From NCBI RefSeq assembly GCF_023065955.2, contig NW_026622874.1, forward strand, positions 28,471,772 through 28,535,771: a stretch of 64,000 bases of DNA. Direction: 5' to 3'. This DNA is from Ursus arctos (lineage: Eukaryota > Chordata > Mammalia > Carnivora > Ursidae). The notes below the pieces were generated by a model. That model had not been told where the DNA came from, ran no database searches, and saw nothing but the letters and a program-made list of their open reading frames with translations. Each line of letters begins with the position of its first letter. The stretch's first letter is position 1. This document shows positions 53,861-64,000 of the stretch, in pieces. The position numbers and the translations under genes were made by a program.

Positions 53861-55569
53861 CCTTTTTTTTTTTTTTTTTTTTGCTCTTATTTATTTCATC
53901 TTGTTGACAAACACACAGGTAACCTTCCTTTATCATTCTCAGCTCATCTGGTGCTCACGGTTTTCCCTCTCTGCCTTCCTCTCTCTCTCTCTCTCTCAGG
54001 TGCTCACTTCCATTTTCTTGAAGAGGCAAAACAAAGGAAGAAAAGACAACAAAACGGCATCCCTAGTAACACGGCAGAGCGGGGGGCTGGCGCTGGGGGC
54101 ACACAGGCGATGCCCACAGCAAGGAGGGAAAATGGCTCCAACCTTAAGAAGAGCAAACAAACGGTTGTGACTCTGGAGAAGGGCTTTTCCAGTGGAGCGT
54201 GGGCAGCAGAAGGGGGTTAAAAATAACATGATCTTGCAGAAGAGAGAGACCCGGTGGCATTCCCAGTTGTCTTCACACTTTATTGATCACAAGGATTTGT
54301 GAACAGGACGTGAAAAACGCCTGTCTCCCAGGTCAAGCCTCCATTTTTCCCATATGGCCCAATGACTCTGCTGGAATATCTGGGAAAGGAGGGGAGACTG
54401 CTTTCCCAATGGGCTCTGCTTAGACCCAGTTACCCCCCTTTTTCTCAGAAGTGGAAGTGGTGTGGGGAACTTGGCATCTCTCTGTGCCAGACCCCAGAGA
54501 ATCTCCCACCCCCAAAGCAGCTGGGAAACCAACACTCCCAGGAGCAAGGGGGAGGGCAGGGAACTGGACAGAGAACTCTGGGATGAAGGGCCTCTCACCC
54601 TCCCCTAAAAAGATGCAAAATGTGCCAGCGTGTACCTCGAGGCCTGCTGGGGCTACTCGGTCCCAACAACTGGGGACTCTTTCAGTAGTGGGGGTGGGGA
54701 GAGGTGTGGGCAGAAAGAGAAAGGAAAAGATATTTGTTTCCTGCTGGTTACAGCCACCCCAAGCCCTGATGTCCTTATCACCCTCCACCCAGGGATATGC
54801 TAAACAGCTGTAGTTAGCACCAAGCTATTTGGTGAATCCAATCAAGACACTTAGAAAGCAAAAGAGCATCACAGAGGAAGAGCCGGATGCAGGAGTAATT
54901 GAGTGTGCTGAGGGTCCATAGCTGCTCAGAAAGAAAGCAGGGCCCAACCAAATGCAAATGGCTCCTCACTGAAGAGGCATAATGCCCATCGCTCTTCCCT
55001 GCTAATGGGCATGATTGGCTGGAAATGTAATCAACAGCTCTGCCCCCAACATCTATCCCTACAGTGAGGGATGATGGAAATCCATATTCATGAGAAAGCA
55101 AACCGGCAATGTTTACTGGGTGCAGAAAGGGGGCAGGGCTGGCCTGGGTCAGACAGAGTTCCTTGGGAGCCATAATGAGGCTGGGAGCAGGGAAACCAGT
55201 GCTGTTAGAGCCCCTGTCCCAGCCCCTCCCCTCACATACCTGCCCCCCAATATGTACACACGGCTGCTGAATCTGGGACCAAAGAGAACACCCGAATCCA
55301 TAATTTACCTACGCAGAATCTGGACGTCTATCTGGGTGCTGCCATCTCACAACATCTTGCGTCAAAGCGCTCAGTCCTTCCCCTCCCTTGCCAACCCACC
55401 CTCTAAGCACGGCACATCTATTCCACGTGTAGCAACAGATATGGAGGGAATGGTAACAAAAGGTACAGATATAACACAGACATCTCGAAATCCACTTTGG
55501 AATCCCTCCATCATACCCCGGGTGGTCTAAGCTAAAAATAAAGGATATCTGGCATTGAACTGGGTTGCA
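53861..55569. other. Unassigned sequence (1.7 kb)
   Basis: Starts with a poly-T run (to about 53881) and a CT run near 53980-53998. 54290-54820 is GC-richer with open frames on both strands. No repeat or gene is identified. 'gctaatgggcatgattggc' near 55000 is homeodomain-like. Confidence 0.4.
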
Positions 55570-55980
55570 TGATATCTGTATTAGTCAGTTCAGGCTGCCG
55601 TAACAAATATCATAGACTGGGTAGGCTAAAAGCCAGAAACTTATTTTCTCACCGTTCTGGAAGCTGAAAGTCCAAGGTCAAGGTGTTGGCAGGGTTGGTT
55701 TCTCCTGAGCCCTCTCTTCTTGGCTTGCAGATGGCTGCCTTCTTCCTGTTTCCCCACATGGTCTTTCCTCGTGTGTGAGCACCCCTGGTGTCTCTGTGTG
55801 TCCTAATCTCTTCCAATAAGGACACCAGTTAAATTGGATTAGGGCCCACTCCAATGTTTCATTTTTACTTAATTCATTCTTTAAGACCCTATCTCCAAAG
55901 ACAGTCATATTCTGAGGTACTAGGGGTTTGGTCTTCAACATACGAATTTTGAGGGAACACAATTCAGCCCAAAACAGTGT
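55570..55980 (-). mobile_element. MaLR LTR (MLT1/MST group), reverse orientation
   Basis: 'tgtattagtcagttcaggct', 'gccgtaacaaatatcataga', 'cttattttctcaccgttctg', 'gttggcagggttggtttctc', 'aagacagtcatattctgagg' and 'catacgaattttgagggaac' give a complete reversed MaLR LTR. Non-coding solo LTR. Confidence 0.9.
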
Positions 55981-55982
55981 CT

Positions 55983-56620
55983 CCCCAAAACGCAAATCTG
56001 CCAAAACCTCAGAATGTACCTCATTTGAAAATACAGTCTTTGCAGATATAATTAGTTAAGATAGGGTGTTGCTGGATTAGAGGGGCCCTAAATTCAGTGA
56101 CTGATGTTCTTCTAAGAGGAGAACAACATACATATGGACACACAGAGAGAGTGCCATGGGATGACAGAGGCAAAGACTGGAGTGACGTAGGTATGGGCCA
56201 TGGAGCAACAAGGATGGCTGGCCAACCACCCGAGGCCAGGAAGAGGCAAGCAAGCCCTTCTTCCCAGAGCCTACAGGGGGTGCAGAGCCCTGCTGACACC
56301 TTGATTTCAGACTTCCACCTCCAAAACTACAAGAGAATACTGTGACCTAGTTTGTAGTCATTTGTTTTTTTTTTTGTTTGTTTGTTTTTTAAGATTTTAT
56401 TTATTTATTTGACAGAGATAGAGACAGCCAGAGAGAGAGGGAACACAAGCAGGGGGAGTGGGAGAGGAAGAAGCAGGCTCATAACGGAGGAGCCTGATGT
56501 GGGACTCGATCCCAGAACGCCGGGATCACTCCCTGAGCTGAAGGCAGACGCTTAACCGCTATGCCACCCAGGCGCCCCGTGGTCATTTGTTTTAACAACC
56601 ACAAGAAACTAACACAACCG
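55983..56620 (+). mobile_element. MaLR LTR (MLT1-like), sense, split by a SINE
   Basis: 'tccccaaaacgcaaatctgc', 'tctttgcagatataattagt', 'tggattagaggggccctaaa', 'cttcttcccagagcctacag', 'cagacttccacctccaaaac' and, after the SINE, 'aacaaccacaagaaactaac'. It starts a few bases after the reversed LTR, so the two are 5'-to-5'. Confidence 0.85.
56354..56593 (-). mobile_element. CAN-SINE in the MaLR LTR, reverse orientation, TSD-flanked
   Basis: Body about 56369-56578: poly-T with 'gtttgtttgtttttt', 'atttatttatttgacagaga', 'gatcccagaacgccgggatc' and the reversed head 'gccacccaggcgcccc'. TSD 'gtagtcatttgtttt' (56354-56368) recurs with one change at 56579-56593. Confidence 0.97.
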
Positions 56621-57083
56621 TGAAGACTGAAACCCACAGAACATCCCAAAACCTCAATGTAGAATTAGACTGTCACTTGGAACAACCACTCACTCACCAG
56701 AAGATGACCACAGATGCCCCAGGGCAAACTGGTCTGCATTTCTCTTCCCTCCTCTGCTTCCCAAATTTCCCTCTGGTAAAGGAGCCAGGAGCAGGGAACA
56801 GGTTCAAGAATATCCGTAAGCAAGTCATTAGATCCTGGTCATCTGGTCATCTGGTCACCGGCCACCTGAATTCAGGGCCCAAAGAAATACAGGGAGAGGG
56901 TGATGGTCAATAAAGTCAGAAATCCAAACTATGAACAACCCAAACAACCTGTTGTCTCCAGGCTGAGGTTTAGAGACCTGTACCGATCCACAACAACTCT
57001 CAGGGAAATGAGAAAAATAAAGCATTGAGGTTTTATAAAGCTAAATATGTTTTATGCAAGAGACTCCTCCTTCATTCTGAGAC
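56621..57083. other. Unassigned sequence
   Basis: No repeat recognised. Confidence 0.4.
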
Positions 57084-57320
57084 CATGTCCTTTTTTTAAA
57101 AAAGATTTATTTATTTATTTGAGAGAGAGCCCACACGTGCACATGAGCAGGGGAAGGGGAGAGGGAGAGAGAGGGAAAGAATCTCAAGCAGACTCCCTAC
57201 TGAGCATAGAGCCCGATGAGGGGCTTAATCTCATGACCCTGAGATCACGACCTAAGCAGAAATCAAGAATCAGACATATAACCAACTGAGCCACCCAGGC
57301 ACCCCAATCATGTCCTTTTT
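57084..57320 (-). mobile_element. CAN-SINE (older variant), reverse orientation, TSD-flanked
   Basis: Body about 57096-57308: 'gatttatttatttatttgag', 'caagcagactccctactgag', 'accctgagatcacgacctaa' and reversed head 'gagccacccaggcacccc'. TSD 'catgtccttttt' at 57084-57095 and 57309-57320. Confidence 0.95.
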
Positions 57321-57474
57321 ATATCTTAGATGCTTAAATGTCCTACCTATTATAAAATGATGGCAATAAGGGATGGTAAAAATTTTTCTAATGTTCATTC
57401 TTAATAAAATTAAAAGCTGGCAATTCTCTGACTGGCCATCAGTTGAAAACTAAAAATCCATGAACTGTTACTTC

Positions 57475-57725
57475 TTCCAAGAAGCCTCTTCACATTCTTC
57501 ACTCCCTTGGTACTGATGCATAAATCCTGCATTTCATTTTTCACTCATATTTGGCTCTAAAATTATTCTCTGATTTCTTTCCAAAGAGATTGCAAATAGA
57601 TCCCTATCTCCCAGGGATAAGGATCATGACTCTTACATTTTCTATTTCTACTTTTACACAGCACAGAGCGGCACACTCAACAGATGCCCAGGAAATGCTG
57701 AATGAATGAATAAAAGAATAAACAG
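57475..57725 (+). mobile_element. L2 LINE 3' end
   Basis: 'cttccaagaagcctcttcac', 'ttgcaaatagatccctatct' and 'aggaaatgctgaatgaatga' frame a diverged L2 3' region. Confidence 0.65.
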
Positions 57726-58027
57726 ATATAGTTGATGGGCCCAGGACAAAGCAGGAATTTATAAAGGCATAATTGGGAACTTGCTAGTTTCTGAAGTCCC
57801 TTCCCACCACAACTATCCATGGTTCCTTAGTTAAGGGGGATGAGAACTAGGCCCCCAAGTCTGTTGAAATTATAATGGAAAAGGGGATGCTGATGCCACA
57901 GGCCCAGAGAATTCTGGAAGCTTCCATGCTGAAAATGGCCCAAGATATGAGGCAGCTTGATATATAACCAGGATCCAAATGCTTCTCACTACTTTTGCCC
58001 AAACCACCTTCATCCTTCACCCACACA
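57726..58027. other. Unassigned sequence
   Basis: Nothing recognised. Confidence 0.35.
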
Positions 58028-58520
58028 AATGCACAAACCTTCATAGTAGTCAGAATAATGGCCTTCCAAAGATGAACACATCTCAGTCCCCCCAAATTGT
58101 GAATACCTTACATGGTGAAAGGGACTTTGCAGATGTGATGAATTTAAGGATCGTGGGACAGATTATCCTGGCTTATGCAGATGAGGCCAACTTAATCACA
58201 AAGGTCCTTATATGGGAAAAAGGGTCAGAGTCAAAGAAGGAAATGGACCAATGGAAGCAGATGTCAGAGAAAGAGAGATGAAGACAGTCTGCTTCTGGTT
58301 TCGAGGCCAGGGAAGAAGCTGAGAGTCCAGAGATGCAGACAGTCTTTAGAAGCTGCAAAAGTCAAGGAAGTCTCCTCTAGAACATTTGGAAAGAACACAG
58401 CCCTGCTCATACTTTGATTTTAGGACTCTGGCCTCCTGAACTGTAAAATAATAAATCTGTGTTGTTTCAAGCCGCTACACTTGTGGTAAGTTGTTACAGC
58501 AGCAATAAGAAACTAATACA
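58028..58520 (+). mobile_element. MaLR LTR (MLT1-like), sense, near complete
   Basis: 'tcagaataatggccttccaa', 'attgtgaataccttacatgg', 'gactttgcagatgtgatgaa', 'ggcctcctgaactgtaaaat' with 'aataaatctgtgttgtttca', ending 'aataagaaactaataca'. AATAAA near 58449 is the ancestral LTR polyadenylation signal. Non-coding. Confidence 0.9.
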
Positions 58521-58524
58521 TTTC

Positions 58525-59145
58525 CTTACTGGTCTCCCTGCTTCTGTCCTTGTCCTTCTATGGTCTATTTCTGAACATGAAAGCCAGAGAGAGCCTTTTA
58601 AAATCTAAGTCAGATCCCATCTTCCTCTGTTCAATATCTTCACACCATACCCTATGTCAGAGTAAAATACAAAGTTCTCAGAACCTCCCACAAGGCCCTA
58701 CCCGATCTAATAGTCATAACTTCTGAGACTTCCTCTCCTCCAGCTCTTCCCAGTCACTCTACTCTGGATTTACTGGCCTTCTTGGGGTTCTTGGCATCCT
58801 CCTGTCTCTGGGCCTTTACATTTTCTATACCCTCTGTCTAGAAGGCTCCTTCCCAGACATCTAAGAGCTGATTCTGACCTCCTTCATGTCTCTCTCTGCT
58901 CAAAGAGCACCTTTTCAGCAAGGCCTTCTTAAAGCTGAAACGCCCTTTCACTTCCAGTCTTCTCTCCCTACCTGGGATTCTCTAGAGCACTCAAACTGTC
59001 TGGCATCCTACTGACCCGCTTGTTTATTTCCTGTCTCCAATAGAATGTCTCCTGTCTTCATTAGGACCAAGATTTCTGTGTTTCATCTGCAGTGCCAAAA
59101 CAGTGCCTGGCACATAGTAGGTGCTCAATAAATAACTGCTAAACA
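58525..59145 (+). mobile_element. L2 LINE ORF2 end and 3' UTR, long well-preserved copy
   Basis: 'tcaatatcttcacaccatac', 'aaggccctacccgatctaat', 'tttcagcaaggccttcttaa', 'cagtgcctggcacatagtag' and 'gtgctcaataaataactgct' follow L2 over 600 bases. The frame is broken. It directly follows the MaLR LTR, which probably landed inside a longer L2. Confidence 0.92.
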
Positions 59146-59189
59146 GATGATCACTCCCTGTAGGAGCCTTTGAGTTGATGTAACCAGTG

Positions 59190-59300
59190 CTGATAACAAC
59201 CACCATATTAATCACTGCCAAGTTACTGGGTACCAGGCACTGTGCAGAGTGTTTCACATGGATGAACTCAATCAAATCACAGTGACTTTTCAAATAGGGT
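59190..59300 (-). mobile_element. MIR SINE fragment, reverse orientation
   Basis: 'ggtaccaggcactgtgcaga' and 'gtgtttcacatggatgaact' recall the reversed MIR 3' half. Confidence 0.55.
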
Positions 59301-59654
59301 CCTCAAGGGAACTTGAGGAGCAACAAAATTCAAAATGTAGGGTGAGAATTGCTGATTTCTGATTATGGCCCCCACTGGTTCAGTAAAGAGCAAACTATTT
59401 ACTTGGCAAAACTGACATCACCACAAGAACTTTGATAAAATGGGATTTGGGCACATTAATCCTCCAGCTCTGAAAGTTCCAGACCCATGGTAAATATGTA
59501 ATCAGAATCTGCTAACTAGGTTTTTATTTTTTTACAAAAGATCTAATGTCACCTACCAGTATGGAGAGAGAAGATACAAGTCAGAAATGTGGAAAATCTC
59601 ACAGAAACATGGGACTTCTCCTCAACAACCCACTTTTGTGGGAAGGCCACCAAA
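59301..59654. other. Unassigned sequence
   Basis: No repeat recognised. Confidence 0.35.
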
Positions 59655-60550
59655 TCCTCCCACCTTGTTATGACAGAGTCCCCAATGTCACAGGTTAGTT
59701 AGCTCTGACATTGTGACTTAGAAGAAGAAATACATATTTGGACTTTGGCTCCATTTCTGGCACTAAGCTCTTAGAATCCTGAGAATTTCCTAAATGAGGC
59801 GAGGATAAAGGTATCTCTTGCTATGTTAATGAGATAACTTTTGGAAAGCTCCTAAGGATGGGGCTGGTTTCCTGGAGACCCAATCATGTGACTAGAGGGT
59901 TGGAAATTTCAGTGGCACCTCAGCCTCCCGGGAGGGGAAGGGCTACCCACCCACTTCCGGGAGGTTGAGTCAGTCACTAACAGCCAGTGATTTAACCAAT
60001 CATGCCTATGTAATGAAGCTTCCATACAGACTCAAAAGGACAGGGTTCGGAGAGCTTCCAGGTTGGGGAACACATGATTCGGGGTGAGCGGCATGCCTGG
60101 AGAACATGCTTTCATGTTCAGAAATAGACCATAGACGGACAAGGACAGAAGCAGGGAGACCATTATGTTGTCCCATGCAACACTTTCATCTGGATGTTAG
60201 TCTGCGTCCTTCATCATACATTTTATGATAAACCGGTAAATGTAAGTGAATATTTCCCTGAGTTCCATGAGTCGTTTGGGCTGATTAATTGAATTCTGAG
60301 GGGGAGGAGGTCATGGAAACCTCTGATTTAGAGAGGGTGGGTCAGAAGCACAGGTGACAAGCTGGACGTGTGATTGGCATCTAAAGTGGTGGCAGTCTTG
60401 TGGGACCAAGCCCTCAACCTGTGGAATCTGATGCCATCTCCTTGTAGATTGTGCCAGAATGGAGTTGAATTGTCGGACCCCAAGCTGGTGTCCAGGGATT
60501 GCTTGGTGGTGTGGGGAAACAGCCCCCACGCACACATTGGAAGGGGTGAC
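59655..60550 (+). mobile_element. ERVL-class LTR (MER21-like), sense
   Basis: Ordered landmarks: 'atcatgcctatgtaatgaag', 'aaaaggacagggttcggaga', 'tttccctgagttccatgagt', 'aggtcatggaaacctctgat', 'tcagaagcacaggtgacaag', 'ggcagtcttgtgggacc' and 'tgtccagggattgcttggtg'. About 0.9 kb of solo LTR with no internal retroviral genes beside it. The subfamily name is from memory. Confidence 0.75.
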
Positions 60551-60884
60551 CAGAACCTTTTTTAGTAACTAAGAGTAAATGAGACGTAGAGCAGGGAAAG
60601 GGGGCCAGGATGGGCTGGGAGGGGGGCACCAGTAAGGGGGCTGTAAGATCTTCTGCTCCTCAAAGATTTGCAGGTGGGGAGGATCCAAGCGAGGGAGTCT
60701 GGTTGGGTGGGACAGGTGTGCCTGGAGAAGTCTCTCCTTTCTGACTCTCCCCGGGGGTCTCATTTGGGAAAATGCTTTCTGAAGCAACACAAACTGGCCT
60801 GTGACTAACTCCACTCACCGGCCTGACTGTCCCCAAGGGGGAAGAAAAGGGAATTCCCCCCTTTGAGGCCACATTACGGGCGGG
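60551..60884. other. Unassigned GC-rich sequence
   Basis: G-rich on the plus strand, with no repeat or exon recognised. Confidence 0.35.
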
Positions 60885-61300
60885 GATCTTCTTTTGTTTG
60901 CAATTGTAATCTCAGGAGTCACTCAAGTCAATAAACAAACAAGTGAAAAGATTCAGCGAGGTGTAAAAATAGATTTGCACAGGGCAGACAACTGCACATT
61001 CCATTTATTTACCTCTTCTAACAAACCGATACCTGGGGTGACATTTATTAATAAACGGCATTACCAGGTGCCTGATATGTGGCTCGCGGAAATTAATTAC
61101 CCAGCCCATGGTAAAACCATAACAAGCCTGCAGTGCTGTAACATTTGTGCTAATTGAAAATGAGATAAGTGCTGGGGGTGCAATTTGCATTCAATGCAGT
61201 GTATTAATTATCTTCAGTTCTCTTCATGATAAATACACCTGACTGAATCACTCTCCTAATTTACCGGGTAATAGAGTCGTAAGTGGGTTCCCTCAGGTAA
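60885..61300. promoter_or_regulatory. Best candidate deeply conserved non-coding element
   Basis: About 400 repeat-free AT-rich bases with 'aattaattac' (61091-61100), 'taattg' (61151-61156), 'gagataagt' near 61162, an exact POU octamer 'atttgcat' (61183-61190) and 'attaatta' (61203-61210). Boundaries with the GC-rich flank are sharp. No open frame spans it. It has the character of ultraconserved developmental enhancers. Conservation not measured. Confidence 0.55.
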
Positions 61301-62009
61301 CCAAGGGAAGGCACTGCGTTGTGGGCAAGATGGAGACCCTCGCTTTTCTGAGTACTTCGGCAAGCTCAGCTCCTGTGCTGGGATGGGCCTTGCATCGTTC
61401 CTAGGAACACAGTGAACTCAACCTGTTAGACTCACCCAGACTCCCCGCCTCGGGCCCTAATCCTTCCACCAGATAGGCCGCCTGGCTCTAGAAGCTCAGA
61501 GAATGCTCAAAAAGAGGACTTTGGAAGGAATCTGTTTTAACCCAGCCAACAACTCTCCCGTACCCTGAGTATTATTATCTCTGCAAGGAAGGGCCTTTTC
61601 CTAATCATTGCTCGCATATTCATTCAAAATGTTTTGCATCTTTTTCTGAATGGACACAAACTGAAACTTACCGTCGGGAAAATACAGATTTAAAGATGTG
61701 GGGCAGGTGCCGCAGATTAATGCTTGGGGATGATGGTTTGGAAAAAGGCTTCAAATTACAAACCCAAACTGAGCTGTACAGCAAAGGCCCTCAGTACCAC
61801 CCAACAAGGAAAGATGGCCTTTCAAGAGAGAAGGAGGGGAAAGACACATCCGGCCGTCATGAACTGGAGTTCCCCAACCATCCGTCCATTGCTGACACAA
61901 CTGCCAAGCCTTTGCCATCTTTTCCAATTCGGCAAGGTGCTCCTCTGGCCTTGGCGTGTTGAGCAGCGTGTAATGAGGGAGGGTGATGCTGACAGTCACA
62001 AGAACACTT
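61301..62009. other. Unassigned sequence
   Basis: No repeat recognised. Overlapping frames at 61696-62050 are unconvincing. Confidence 0.4.
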
Positions 62010-62092
62010 TTCGAGAACTGAGAGCTTACCGTGTGTCAGGCATAAGCTAAGCACTTAACTTACATCATCTAAATTAATGCTCTTTAGAAGCT
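62010..62092 (-). mobile_element. MIR SINE fragment, reverse orientation
   Basis: 'gagagcttaccgtgtgtcag', 'gcataagctaagcacttaac' and 'atcatctaaattaatgctc' are reversed MIR 3' words. Confidence 0.6.
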
Positions 62093-62109
62093 CCCCTTAC
62101 TCTGTCTAA

Positions 62110-62345
62110 AGAAACCCGTCCCCTTCGACCTCCCCTTCCCCTCCACACACAGGGACTCTCGTGACAGCACCTTCTTGCTTCCTGTCCCAAACTGTAATCA
62201 CCTCGCTTGCTTGTTTACTTGCCTTCTCCCTGATTAGCATACAAGCTCCTGAGAGTAGAGCCCCAACCTGTCTTCTTCACCCCCATTTTGTGACGAGCAC
62301 AGAGTGGGATACTTAGTAAATACCTGTGGAATGAAGGCAAACGTC
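62110..62345 (+). mobile_element. L2 LINE 3' end
   Basis: 'gcatacaagctcctgagagt', 'agagccccaacctgtcttct', 'gacgagcacagagtgggata' and 'taaatacctgtggaatgaag' follow the L2 terminus. Confidence 0.8.
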
Positions 62346-62996
62346 TTATAACAATCCTCCAACGTAAGTAGACCAAAACTCAATTATGACCCGGTCCAAG
62401 CAGTGCGTAACACATGTTCTCAAATTAATAAATGTAGAAGCGTATCCCAGGCCCACCCATAGCACCCAAAGAGGCCAAGAATCCTCCTCATAAGGGCCCT
62501 GAGCACACAGAACGCTTACCATGAAATCCCATCTACTCTCGAGCAGGAAGGCGCCAACCTGACTCTCAGTGTTCTCATGGTCCGTGGGAAGAGGAAACAC
62601 GGCTGTAAATACCCCTAACGTAAAGCAAACAGTAGCCCAAGGAAGCACCACTACTTCTGATACTCACATTGGAAAGAAATGTCTTCTAAGGACAGAGAAG
62701 ATGCTCTTCAATGTCTCGTCACACTCTTGTCATCAGGAAACTGCTGTTGGCCCACCGGTATCTCTGTGTGGGCTGGTAAATGGCGCCTGTCAGGCCAGTG
62801 TGGCCCAGAAGGGCTCAGGCTTGGCAAGAAGAGCCCGGCTGGATTTCAGTCCTCACTCACCCCCCTTAGGGAGGAGCCCCTGTACACAGCACAACCTGCA
62901 CAATGCCTGTGGTGGCCCTGCTGAGGGGACACCAGTGACCGTCTCCTCTCAGAGCTTCCCACCTTAAAGGGCAATCTGGTATGTTAATTAGACTTG

Positions 62997-62997
<1 letters not shown>
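62346..62997. other. Unassigned sequence
   Basis: No repeat recognised. The 132-codon frame at 62569 is not protein-like. Confidence 0.4.

Positions 62998-63038
<41 letters not shown>
62998..63038. repeat. (GATA)n microsatellite
   Basis: Ten perfect GATA units. Likely polymorphic. Confidence 0.97.
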
Positions 63039-63298
63039 GAGGGGGAAGTCCCATCTAGTAAAACCAGCCCCATGGAAGCCTTTGGGGTATGGTCTTGGTC
63101 TCCCCAGCTCTCAATCCCTTGGTAGATAGTACCATATCCAGGGCAACTCTGTTAGATTACGCCTCAGGATGACAAATGACAGTGACTGCTAGGTTTCTCT
63201 GAAGAGAGGGGTGGCAGGTTTTTATAGTAGCCAAGTGAGTATACTCTCCGTTCTGGTAAAAAGAACTGAACTCTTAATATGCCACCTCCTTCCTGTAC
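63039..63298. other. Unassigned sequence
   Basis: Nothing recognised. Confidence 0.35.
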
Positions 63299-63299
63299 G

Positions 63300-63660
63300 G
63301 ACTGTGTGTTTATGTTGTCCCCAAATTCATATTTTGAAGCCCTAACCTCCGATGTGACTGTATGTTGCAGGAAGAGTCATCATGGAGGCCGTTACAGTTA
63401 AATGAGGCCAGAAGGGCAAGGTCACGGTCCGAGAGGATCGGTGTCCTTTTAAGAAGACACAGCATCTCTCTCCACCATTGGAGCACACAGTGAAGATAGA
63501 GGTCAGTCTACAAACCAGAAGAGGCCTCAGAATAAAACCTACCCTGCCAGCACCTTGATCTTGGACTGCCAGTCTCTAGAAATGTGAGAAATAAATTTCT
63601 GTTATTTAAGTCATTCCATCTATGGTATTTTGCTGTGGCGGCCTGAGCTAAGACAATGCC
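63300..63660 (+). mobile_element. MaLR LTR (MST/MLT1 group), sense, near complete
   Basis: 'tgttgtccccaaattcatat', 'tttgaagccctaacctccga', 'agcaccttgatcttggactg', 'gaaatgtgagaaataaattt' and 'tatggtattttgctgtggcg' are the MaLR LTR in order. The polyadenylation-type AATAAA lies near 63590. Confidence 0.92.
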
Positions 63661-63849
63661 CTTGACATCAGTGATATTCAGCTGCCCTGGGAAATGGGCA
63701 ACTACAAAAGGGGAGTGCTCCATGGGGTGTGGGAGACTAGGGCTAGAGAGAGAAGATAAACAATGAATCAGAGAACGCTTTCTTCAGGAGTTATGCCCAT
63801 TGTATAATGGATACACACCGTGTGTTACACTCCCATTGCAATATCGTAT
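63661..63849. other. Unassigned sequence
   Basis: Nothing recognised. Confidence 0.3.
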
Positions 63850-64000
63850 ATTGTCAATACCGTAGCCAGACTGGTCTTCTTGAAACAATCAGATCTTTTC
63901 ATTCCTCTGCTCAAAACTTGCCAATGGCTCCAATTCCCAAAGGATAAAATCCCAAGTGTATACAGGATCCTACAAGGCCCCCTGACCTGGTCTAGGGGTC
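63850..64000 (+). mobile_element. L2 LINE, cut by the window end
   Basis: 'gccagactggtcttcttgaa', 'ctgctcaaaacttgccaatg', 'gctccaattcccaaaggata' and 'ctacaaggccccctgacctg' match the L2 ORF2 3' part. It continues beyond the window. Confidence 0.8.

Noticed and set aside
54420..54813. Opposed 120-codon open frames in GC-rich sequence
   Set aside because: Both strands are open over the same bases and neither translation resembles a protein.
59655..60550. Possible retroviral coding region
   Set aside because: Only LTR wording is present. No gag, pol or env-like open frame lies next to it.
62998..63038. CRISPR-like regular repeat
   Set aside because: It is a perfect GATA microsatellite without spacers. 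The host is a mammal.

Overview
This is 64 kb of mammalian nuclear DNA with no protein-coding gene that I can support. It looks like intergenic or long intronic sequence from a carnivoran. The main evidence is about fifteen tRNA-Lys-derived CAN-SINEs. They share a head reading like gcctgggtggctcagt, a CT-rich middle, an (AAATA)n AATAAAATCTTT tail and, in most cases, visible target-site duplications (TSDs). Several full-length copies (27626, 37877, and minus-strand copies at 30785 and 56369) carry a 'cagggcgtgatcc'-type body that I associate from memory with bears, the giant panda and seals. An arctoid carnivore is therefore the best guess, below family level uncertain. The L1 3' ends at 4773 and 23365 are also of carnivore type. 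No base of the window looks bacterial, viral-exogenous or plasmid-like.

Layout. 1-10 kb: ancient MIR/L2 fragments, an AT-rich probable conserved non-coding element (CNE, 2085-2530) followed by an orphan CpG island (2740-3060), a TSD-flanked L1 tail, a MIR split by a MaLR LTR, and a second CpG-rich block (8840-9480). 10-22 kb: a MaLR LTR, MIRs, six SINEs, one with a greatly expanded GA tail, and long unassigned stretches. 22-31 kb: an old L3/CR1 LINE, an L1 tail with a SINE inside it, two MER5A hAT elements, a possible enhancer (24610-24950), three repeat families of LTR-like build, and another possible CNE (29390-29620). 31-40 kb: a weak exon-like open frame (31924-32092), then a LINE-rich block with an L1 inside an older L1 and two SINEs inside that. 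40-53 kb: a strong CNE candidate (40895-41210), many MIR/L2 relics and mostly unique DNA. 53-64 kb: another CNE candidate (53330-53860), back-to-back MaLR LTRs, a textbook L2 3' end, an ERVL-type LTR and the best CNE candidate (60885-61300).

Interpretation. The most interesting content is the set of AT-rich, repeat-free, homeodomain/POU-motif-rich islands spaced through a gene-free region, plus two CpG islands without an obvious gene. That pattern is typical of the regulatory landscape of a developmental regulator gene lying outside the window. This is inference: no alignment could be run, and I do not recognise the locus. I found no evidence of a novel biological system. Repeat names are assigned from remembered consensus features, so class and strand are more reliable than subfamily, and edges are good to about 10-20 bases unless TSDs are given.
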